A DNA stretch of 64,000 nt, from the NCBI GenBank assembly GCA_029961685.1, contig JARWKL010000008.1, forward strand, positions 15,967,981 to 16,031,980, written 5' to 3'. The stretch's first letter is position 1; each line of letters opens with the position of its first letter. The notes beneath the pieces are model-generated. The model made no database searches. It was not told the DNA's origin and saw only the letters and a program-made list of their open reading frames with translations. Shown here piece after piece: positions 54,501 to 64,000 of this stretch. Source of the DNA: Aristolochia californica. Its lineage: Eukaryota > Streptophyta > Magnoliopsida > Piperales > Aristolochiaceae. The position numbers and the translations under genes are program-made.

Positions 54501-55944
54501 AGGGATGGTAAATTCTTTTAAGTTTTTATATATCAGGTTCTACAATCATCGGGAAATGGGGGAGGTGGGGGATTTTTAACTGAGTCTTGATTCCCAATCC
54601 ATAAGTCATTCCTTACAAAAATATAGCCCGTTATGCATGATAAATCAGTTTACAATCATCTATGATCATTTGGTCAGCTTTTTGTAAATGGGCAAAATAA
54701 TGGCTTGTTTCTCACAGGTAAATATCCCACCACACGTTCACTTGAGAATTTAATGTTATTATCTTTTAAAGGTTTGGATCCCTAGGTCATTTGCATATGT
54801 AACAAGTTTCAAGCATGCATATCCGTTTTTAAAACATGTGTAGAAAAATATCTTTCTTATAAAATTCCGAGCTATTAGGGTTGAACTAGTGGAATTTCCC
54901 GTACTTGGATAACAAAACTTTTGTGTTCATTTGTGGTGTGTGAATAAATTTTCTTTACTCACATTTGTTTATTGCTTGAAATTCTTTCCATACAAGAACT
55001 CTAACATTTTCATTTTGTTGTGATCTATTTGCCTTTTATCTCTTTTTTCGTTTACGAGATGAAGGGGAAGAGAAAACTCAAGTCTTGATATAAGAAAAAA
55101 AGTCTACATCTAAAATGAAAATGCAAGATGCACAAATATAGAGAGAGATCATTCCAAAAAGTGTATGTAATTTGTAGGGATTGTAAACTCTTTTTAGTTT
55201 TTACATATCAGGTTATGCCATCGTCGGGTAAAGGAGGAGGCGAGGGACTTTTAACTGAGTGTTGACTCCGATTCCGTAAGTCATTCCTTAAAAAAATATA
55301 GCCCATTACTAATGATAAATAGTTTTACAATCATCTATGATCGTTAGGTCAGCTTTTTGTAAATGGGCAAAATAATGGCTTGTGTGGCTCCGGTAAATAT
55401 CCCACCGCACGTTCACTTGCGATTTAATGTTATTCACTTTAAAAGGTTTGGATCCATAGATCATTTGCATCTTTAACATGTTTCAAGCCTGCATATCCAT
55501 TTTTTAAAACATGTGTAAAAAAATGTCTTTCTTATAAAATTCCGAGCTATAAGGGTTGAACTTGTGGAATTTACCAAACTTGGACAAAAAAACTTGTGTT
55601 CATCTTTGGTGTGTAAAAAAATTTTCTTTATTTACATTTGATTATTGCTTTAAATGCTTTCCATGCATAAACTCAAAAATTTTCATTTTGTTGTGATCTA
55701 TTTTCCTTTTATCTCTTTTTTTTACGACATAAAGGGAAAGTTAAAACTCAAAATTTGATTTAAGAAAAAAGTATACTTCTAAAATGGAAATGCACAATGC
55801 ACAAATGTAGAAAGAGATAATTCCAAAAAGTATCTGTAATTTTTAGATATTGTAAACTCTTTTTAGTTTTTATATATCAATTTTTGCAATCTTCGAGAAA
55901 AGGGGGACGTGAGGGAATTTTAACTGAGTGTTGACTCCCAATCC
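48574..55944. repeat. 672-bp satellite array, block 6
   Basis: Monomers start at 48574, 49246, 49920, 50551, 51226, 51899, 52575, 53250, 53925, 54601 and 55276, matching 9224-16605 in order with one monomer fewer. The 51899 monomer is a hybrid: its left part matches the monomer at 12552 and its right part the monomer at 13228. The short monomer 49920 (631 bp) has the same gap (about 50431) as its partner at 11081. No gene is visible. Confidence 0.95.
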
Positions 55945-56740
55945 ATAAATCATTCCTTTAAAAAAAATAGCCTGTTACACATGATAAATCACTTTACAAT
56001 CATGTATGATCGTTAGGTCTGCTTTTTTTTAAATGAGCAAAATAATGGATTGTTTGAATCGGGTAAATATCCCAGCACACATTCACTTGAGAATTTAATG
56101 TTATTCTCATTATAGTTTTTGGATCCATAGGTCATTCGCATATTTAACATGTTTCAAGCATGCATATCCCCTTTTTAAAACATGTGTAGAAAAATCTCTT
56201 TGTTATAAAATTCTGAGCAATTTGGGTTGAACTAGTGGAATTTCCCAAACTTAGATAACAAAACTTTAGTGTCCATTTGAGGTGAGTGTAGAAAAATAAA
56301 TGTTATTCTCTATAAATTGTTTGGATCCATAGGTCATTTGCATTTTTAACATGTTTCAAGCATGCATATCCATTTTTTAAAACAAGTGTAGAAAAATATC
56401 TTTCTTATAAAATTCCGTGCTATTAGGGTTGAACAAGTGGAATTTCCCAAACTTGGATAACAAAACTTTTGTGTTTATTTGTGGTATGTGAATAAATTTT
56501 CTTTACTTACATTTGTTTATTGCTTTAAATTATTTCCATATCTGAACTCTAAAATTTTCATTTTATTGTGATCTTTTCGCTTTTTATCTCTTTTTTTGTT
56601 TATGAGACGAAGGGAAAGTGATAACTCAAGCTTTGATTTAAGAAAAATACATCTAAAATGGAAATACACAATGCAAAATTGTAGAGAGAGATAATTCCAA
56701 AAAGTGTCTGTAATTTTAACTGAGTGTCTACTCCCAATCC
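55945..56740. repeat. Satellite, collapsed rearranged segment
   Basis: This 796-bp segment stands where the first copy has 2,474 bp (17274-19747). It starts in register with the 17274 monomer. It then jumps at about 56291-56300 (GGTGAGTGTAGAAAAATAA then TGTTATTCTC) to sequence like that at 17849. Near 56600-56650 it carries GTGATAACTCAAGCTTTG and AAGAAAAATACATC, which match 17747-17780, out of order relative to the first copy. It finally joins at about 56715 to sequence matching 19721 onward (TTTTAACTGAGTGTCTACTC). Several deletion events seem to be combined here. Confidence 0.85.
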
Positions 56741-59700
56741 ATAAGTCATTCCTTACAACAATATAACCCATTACGCATGATAAATCAGTTTACAATCATC
56801 TATGATCGTTAGCTGAGCTTTTTGTAAATGGGCAAAATAATGGCTTGTTTGACTCGAGCAAATATCCCATCACACATTCACTTGAGAATTTGAAGTTATT
56901 CGCTTTAAAATTTTTTGATCCAAAGCTCATTTGCATGTTTAACATGTTTCAAGCATGCATATCCATTTTTTAAAACGTATGTAGAAAAATCTCTTTCTTA
57001 TAAAATTTCGAGCTATTAGGGTTGAACTTGTGGAATTTCCCAAACTTCAATAATAGAACTTTTGTGTTCATTTGTGGTGTGTGTATAAATTTTCTTCACT
57101 TACATTTGTTTATTGCTTTAAATTATTTCCATATATAAACTCTAAAATTTTCATTTTGTTGTGATCTATTTGCCTTTTATCTCTTTTTTTGTCTACGAGA
57201 TGAAGGGAAAGTGAAAACTAGAGTTTTTATTTAAGAGAAAAGTATACATCTAAAATGGAAAAGCACAATGCACAAATGAAGAGAGATAATTTCAAAAAAT
57301 CTCTGTAATTTTTAGGGATTGTAAACTCTATTTAGTTTTTTATATATCAAGTTCAGCAATCGTCGAGAAAAGGGGGAGACGGATGATTTTTATTTGAGTG
57401 TTGACTCCCAATCCATAAGTCATTCCTTAAAAAAATATACCACGTTATGCATGATAAATCACTTTACAATCATCTATGATCGTTCGGTCAGCTTTTTTTA
57501 AATAGGCAAAATAATTTGTTGGACACGTGTAAATATTCCATTGCACATTCACTTGAGAATTTAATGTTATTCTCTTTAAAAGGTTCGGATCCATAGGTCA
57601 TTTCCATCTTTAACATGTTTCAAGCATGCATATCAATTTTTTAAAACATGTGTAGAAAAATCTCTTTCTTATAAAATTCCGGAATGAGGGTTAAACTAGT
57701 GGAATTTCCCAAACTTGAATAACAAAACTTTTGTGTTCATTTGTGGTGTGTGAATAAGTTTTCGTTACTAGCATTTGTTTACTGCTTTAAATTCTTACCA
57801 TACATAAACTCTAAAATTTTCATTTTGTTGTGATCTATTTGCCTTTTATCTCTTTTTTTGTCCACCAAATGAAGGAAAAGCGAAAACTCAAGCTTTTATT
57901 TAAGAAAAAGTGTACATCTAAATTGGAAAAGCACAATGCACAAATTTGGAGAGAGATAATTTCAAAATTTCTCTAAAATTTTTAGGGATTTTAAACACTT
58001 TTTAGTTTTTTATATATCCGGTTTTGCAATCGTCGAGAAAAGGTGGAGGCAGGGGATTTTTAACTAAGTGTTGACTACCAATCCATAAGTCATTCCTTCA
58101 AAAATTATAGCCCGTTACGCATGATAAATCACATTACAATCATCTACAATCGTTAAGTCAGTGTTTTGCAAAAGGTCAAAATAATGGCTTGTTTGACTCT
58201 GGTAAATATCCCACCGCACGTTCACTTGAGAATTTAATGTTATTCGCTTTAAACGGTTTGGATCCGTAGGTCATTTGAATCTTTAACGTGTTTCAAGCAT
58301 GCATATCCATTTTTTTAAACATGTGTAGAAAAATCTCTTTCTTATAAAATTCTGAGCAATTAGGGTTGAACTAGTGGAATTTCCCAAACTTGGAAAAGAA
58401 AAATTGTGTTCATTTTTGGTGTGTGAATAAATTTTCTTCACTTATATTTTTTTATTGCTGTAAATTCTGACCATACATAAAATCTAAAATTTTCATTTTG
58501 TTGTGATCTTTTTGCCTTTTATCTCTTTTTTTGTTTATGTGATGAAGGGAAAGTGAAAACTCAAGTTTTGATTTACGATAAAAGCATACATGTAAAATGG
58601 AAATGTTCAATGCACAAATTTAGAGAGAGATAATTCCTAAAGTGTCTATAATTTTATGGATTGTGAACTCTCTTTAGTTTTTATATATCAGGTTCTGCAA
58701 TCGTCGGGAAAAGGGGGAGGTGTGGGATTTTTAACTGAGTGTTGACTCCCATTCCTTACAAAAATATAGCCCGTTACGCATGATAAATCACTTTACAATC
58801 CTCAATGATCGTTAGATAAGCTTTTTCTTAATTGGCAAAATAATGGCATGTTTTGACTTGGGTAAATATCCCACAACATGATCACTTGGGAATTTAAATT
58901 GATTCTCTTTAAAAAAATTTGATCCATAGGCCATTTGCATCTTTAACATGTTTCAAGCATGCATATCCATTTTTTAAAAAATTTGTAGGAAAATCTCTTT
59001 CTTATAAAATTCTGAACTATTAGGGTTGAACTAGTGGATTTTCCAAAACTTGGATAACAAAACTTTTTTGTTCATTTGTGGCGTGTTAAAATTTTTTCTA
59101 TACTTACATTTGTCTATTGCTTTAAATTCTTTCCATACATTAACTCTAAAATTTTCATTTTGTTGTGATCTATATGCCTTTTATCTCTTTTTTTTGTTTA
59201 CGAGATGAAGGGAAAGTGAAAACTCAAGTTTTGATTTAAGAAAAAAGTATAAATATAAAATGGAAATGCACAATGGACAAATGTAGAGAGAGATAATTCC
59301 AAAAAAGGTCTGTAATTTTAAGGGATTGTAAACTCTTCTTAGTTTTTTTATATCAGTTTCTGCTTACATCGGGAAAAGGGGGAGGTGGGAGATTTCGTTA
59401 GGTCAGCTTTTTGTAGTTGGTCAAAATAATGGCTTGTTTGACTTCGATAAATATCCCACTGCACGTTCACATGAGAATTTAATGTTATTCTCTTTAAAAG
59501 GTTTGGATCCATTGGTAATTTGCATCTTTAACATGTTTTAAGCATGCATATCCATGCATATCCATTTTTTAAAACATGTGTAGAGAAATCTCTTTCTGAT
59601 AAAATTCTAAGCTATTAGGGGGTAACTAATGGAATTTCCAAAACTTGGAAAACAAAAACTTTGTGTTCAGTTGTGGTGTGTGAATAAATTTTCATTACTT

Positions 59701-62700
59701 AAATTTTTTTTAAATTCTTTCCATTCATAAACTCTATTTTTTTTTTGTTATATGTTTTCGTTTTATCTCTATTTTTGGTTTAGGAGAAGAAGGGAAACTA
59801 AAAACTCAAGTTTTGATTTAAGAAAAAAATATCCATAAAAAATGGATATGCACAATGCACAAATATAGAGAGAGAGATAATTCCAAAAAGTTTCTTTAAT
59901 TTTTAGGGATTGTAAACTCTTTTTAGTCTTTATATATCAAGTTCTGCAATCGTCGGGAAAAGAGGGAGGTGGGGGATTTTTAACTGAGTGTTGACTCCCA
60001 ATCCATCAGTCATTCCTTACAAAAAATATTGCCCGTTACACATGATAAATCACTTTACAATCATCTATGATCATTAGGTTAGCTTTTTGTAAATGGGCAA
60101 AATAATGTATGTTTGACTCGGGTAAATATCCCACCACATGTTCACTTGAGAATTTAAAGTTATTCTCTTTAAAATTTTTGGTTCCATAAGTCATTTTCAT
60201 CTTTAACAAGTTTCAAGCATGCATATCTATTTATTAAAACATGGTAGAAAAATCTTTTTCTTATAAAATTCCAAGCTATTAGGGTTGAGCTAGTGGAATT
60301 TCCAAAACTTGGATAACAATACTTACTTGTTCTTTTCTCTTGTGTGAATAAATTTTCTTTAATTAAATTTGTTTATTTCTTTAAATTGTTTCCATAAATA
60401 AACTCTAAAATTTTCTTTATGTTGTGATCTATTTGCCTTTTATCTCTTTTTTTTGTCTACGAGATGAAGGGAAAGTGAAAACTCAAGTTTTGATTTAAGA
60501 AAAAAGTATACATCTAAAATGGAAATGAATATTGCACAAATGTAGAGAGAGATAATTTCCAAAAGTATCTGTATTTTTTTAAAAAAATTATACTCTTTTT
60601 AGTTTTTATATATCTGGCTCTGCAATCGTATGAAAAATAGGGAGGCGGGGTATTTTAAATTGAGTGTTGACTCCCTATCCATAAGTCATTCCTTACAAAA
60701 ATATAGTCTGTTACGCATCAAAAATACTAAACAATCATCTATGACCATTAGGTCAGCTTTTTGTAAATTGGCAAAATAATGGCTAGTTTGACTTGGGTAA
60801 ATATCCCACCGCACATTCACTTGAGAATTTAATGTTAATCTCTTTAATAGGTTTGGATCCATTGGTAATTTGCATCTTTAATATGTTTCAAGCATGCATA
60901 TCCATTTTTTAAAACATGTGAATAAAAATCTCTTTCTTATAAATTTCCAAGCTATTAGGATTGAGCTAATGGAATTTCCAAAACTTGGATAACAAAAACT
61001 TTGTGTTCATTTGTGGTGTGTGAAAAAATTTTATTTACTTACATTTGTTGATTGCTTTAAATTCTTTCTAAACTTAAACTCTAAAATTTTCATTTTGTTG
61101 TGATCTATTTGCCTTTTATCTCTTTTTTTTTTTACGAGATGAAGGGAAAGTGAAAACTCTAGTTTTGATTTAATAAAAAAGTATACATCCAAAATGGAAA
61201 TACACAATGCAGAAATGTAGAGGAGATAATTCCAAAAAGTGTATGTGATTTTTAGGGAATATAAATTCTATTTAGTTTTTATATATCAGGTTCTGTAATC
61301 TTCAGGAAAAGGGGGAAGCGGGGGATTTTTAACTGAGTGTTGACTTCCAATTCATAAGTCATTACATATAAAAATATAGCCCGTCAGGCATGATAAATCA
61401 CTTTACAAGCACCTACGATCGTTAGGTCAGCTTTTTTAAATGGGTAAAATAATGGTTGGTTTGACTCGCGTAAATATCCCACCTCACGTTCACTAGAGAA
61501 TTTAATGTTATTCTCGGTAAAAGGTTTGGATCCATAGCTAATTTGCATCTTTAACATGTTTCAAAGCATGCATATCCATTTTTTAAAACTTGTCTGGAAA
61601 AATCTCTTTCTTATAAAATTCCGAGCTATTAGGGATGAACTAGTGGAATTTCCCAAACTTGGATAACAAAACTTTTGTGTTCGTTTGTGATGTTTGAATA
61701 AATTTTCTTTACTTACATTTCTTTATTTCTTTAAATTATTTCCATTCATAAACTCTGAAACTTTCATTTTGTTGTGATCTATTTGCCTTTTATCTCTTTT
61801 TTTGTTTACGAGAGGAAGGGAAAGTGTAAAATCAAGTTTTGATTTAATAAAAAAGTATACGTCTAAAATAGAAATACACAGTGCACAAATGTAGAGAGAC
61901 ATAATTCCAAAATGTGTCTGTAATTTTTATGGATTGTAAATTCTTTTTAGTTTTTATATAGTAGGTTCCGCAATCGTCGGGAAAAGGGGGAGGCGGGGGA
62001 TTTTTAACTGAGTGCTGATTCCCAATCCATAAGTCATTCCTTCCAAAAATATAGCCCATTATGCATGATAAATTACTTCACAATCATCTATGATCATTAG
62101 GTCAACTTTTTGTAAAAGGGCAAAATAATGGTTTGTTTTACTCAGGTAAATATCCCACCGCACGTTGACTTGAGAATTTAATGTTATTCTCTTTAAAAAT
62201 GTTGGATCCATTGGCCGTTGGCATCTTTAACATGTTTTAAGAATGCATAACCATTTTTTAAAAAAATTGTAGAAAAATCTCTTTCTTGTAAAATTTCGAG
62301 CTAAAAGGGTTATACTAGTGGAATTTCCCAAACTTGGATAACAAAACTTTTGTGTTCATTTGTGGTGTGTGAATAAATTTTCTTTACTTACATTTTTTTA
62401 TTGCTTTAAATTATTTCCATACATAAACTCTTAAATTTTCATTTTGTTGTGATCTATTTGCATTTTAACTCATTTGTTGTCTACGAGATGAAGGGAAAGT
62501 GAAAACAAAAGTTTTTATTTGAGAAGAAAGTATTCATCTAAAGTGGAAATGCACAATGAAAAAATGTAGAGAGAAATAATTCAAAAAACTCTTTGTAATT
62601 TTTTGGGATTGTAAACTCTTTCTTGTTTTTATATATCAGGTTCGACAATCATCAAGAAAAGGGGGAGGCAGCGAATTTTTAACTGAGTGTTGACATCCAA

Positions 62701-64000
62701 TCCATAAGTCATTCCTTACAAAAATATAGCCTCTTACACATGATAAATCACTTTACAATCATCTATGATCCTTAGGTCAGCTTTTTGTAAATAAGGAAAA
62801 TAATTGCTTGTTTGACTTAGGAAAATATTCCACCGCACGTTTACATGATAATTTAATGTTATTATCTTTAAAAAAATTTGTTCCATAGGTCATTTGAATC
62901 TTTAACATGTTTCAAGCATGCATATCCATTTTTGAAAAAAAATTTTAGAAAAATTTCTTTCTTATAAAATTCCGATTTATTAAGGTTAAACTAGTGGAAT
63001 TTCCGAAACTGGAATAACAAAAACTTTTGTGTTCATTTGTGGTGTGTGAATAAATTTTCTTTATTTACATTTGTTTATTACTTTAAATTATTTCCATACA
63101 AAAACTCTAAAATTTTCATTTTTTTGTGATTTATTTGCCTTTTATCTCTCTTTTTGTCTACGAGATGAAGTGAAAGTGAAAACTCAATTTTTGATTTAAG
63201 AAAAAAGAATTCATCTAAAATTGAAATTCACAATGCACAAATGTAGAGAGAGATAATTCAAAATTTTTTTTGTAGTTTTTATGGCTTGTAAACTCTTTTT
63301 AGTTTTTATATATCAGGTTCTGCAAATGTCGGGAAAAAGGGGATGCGGGGGATTTTTAACTGAGTGTTGACTCCAAATAAATAAGTCATTCCTAATAAAA
63401 ATATAGCCCATTACACATGATTAATCACTTTACAATCATAAATGATCGATAGGTCAGCTATTTGTAAATGGGCAAAATAATGGCTTGTTTAACTCGGGTA
63501 AATATCCCACCGCACGTTCACTTGAGAATTTAATGTTTTTCTCTTTCAAAGGTTTTGATCCATAGGTTGTTTTCATATTTAACACGTTTCAAGCATGCGT
63601 ATCCATTTTTTAATACATGTGTTGAAAAATCTTTTTCTTATAAAATTCCGAGCTATTACAGTTGAACTAGTGGAATTTCCCAAACTTGGATAACAAAACT
63701 ACTGTGTTGATTTGTGTTGTGTGAATAAATTTTCTTTATTTACATTGGTTGATTGCTTTAAATTCTTTCCATACATAAACTCTAAAATTTTCATTTTGAT
63801 GTGATCTATTTGCCTTTTATCTCTTTTTTTTTACGAGATGAAGGGAAAGTGAAAACTCAAGTTTTGATTTAAGAAAAAAGAATACATCTAAAACGGAAAT
63901 GCACAATGCTCAAATTTAAAGAGAGATAATTCCAAAATGTGTTTGTAATTTTTAGGGATTGTAAACTCTTTTTAGTTTTTATATATTAGGTTCTGCAATC
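56741..64000. repeat. 672-bp satellite array, block 7
   Basis: Monomers start at 56741, 57415, 58085, about 58752, then one whose phase word is deleted, then 60005, 60681, 61354, 62029, 62704 and 63381; the last runs off the window. They match 19748-27060 in order. At about 59396, GGTGGGAGATTT joins CGTTAGGTCAGC, a loss of about 91 bp compared with 22407-22497. A tandem doubling of TGCATATCCA at 59545-59564 is private to this copy. No gene is visible. Confidence 0.95.

Larger units (their letters stand above)
40108..64000. repeat. Large tandem unit, copy 2 (partial)
   Basis: Second copy of the unit whose first copy starts at or before position 1; the window end corresponds to about 27060. 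It is 23,893 bp against 27,060 bp in copy 1. The shortfall is explained mainly by an 888-bp deletion, loss of one monomer near 52150 and about 1.68 kb lost between 55945 and 56740, partly offset by about 130 bp deleted only in copy 1 near 8870. Because it has private substitutions and indels it is not a simple assembly copy-paste, but allelic haplotypes joined in tandem by an assembler remain possible. Confidence 0.88.

Noticed and set aside
1..64000. CRISPR array or ribosomal intergenic spacer
   Set aside because: The repeat period is about 672 bp with no unique spacers, and no rRNA sequence is seen.
1..64000. CENP-B-box-like motif as proof of a centromere
   Set aside because: No convincing match was found in the monomer. 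Centromeric location cannot be claimed from sequence alone.

Overview
This window is plant nuclear heterochromatin. About 61.7 kb of the 64 kb is one AT-rich satellite with a monomer of about 672 bp, all in the same orientation. The only other content is a 2,257-bp LTR retrotransposon inserted at 28995-31251. The plant assignment rests on the element: a primer-binding site matching plant initiator-Met tRNA (TGGTATCAGAGC), TG...CA LTR ends, a 5-bp target-site duplication, and a Ty3/gypsy-like polyprotein tail. I cannot name the species. I see no host protein-coding gene, tRNA, rRNA or CRISPR array.

Layout: 1-28994 is satellite (about 44 monomers, several truncated). 28995-31251 is the non-autonomous retroelement, read on the minus strand: 5' LTR 31251-30823, PBS, gag-like ORF 30763-30176, a degenerate interior with a hairpin and homopolymer runs, a duplicated pol tail/PPT/partial U3 segment, and the 3' LTR 29434-28995. 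31252-64000 is satellite again (about 49 monomers).

The main finding is structure above the monomer. Window position 1 corresponds to position 40108, and 1-27060 aligns monomer by monomer with 40108-64000. This is either a higher-order repeat or segmental duplication with a period of about 40.1 kb (56-57 monomers plus the retroelement), or two haplotypes joined by the assembler. The two copies differ by roughly 2% substitutions in the stretches I compared, while neighbouring monomers differ far more. Private indels distinguish the copies: an 888-bp deletion at a short microhomology, a one-monomer loss through a chimeric monomer, and a rearranged segment of 796 versus 2,474 bp. Inside the unpaired part (32053-40107) there is an older periodicity of 7 monomers (about 4.71 kb).

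No system of cooperating genes is present. The interest lies in repeat architecture and its history: monomer, 7-mer block, 40-kb unit, retroelement insertion before or around the large duplication, then copy-specific deletions. All alignments and counts were made by eye, so monomer boundaries are good to a few bases and identity values are approximate.
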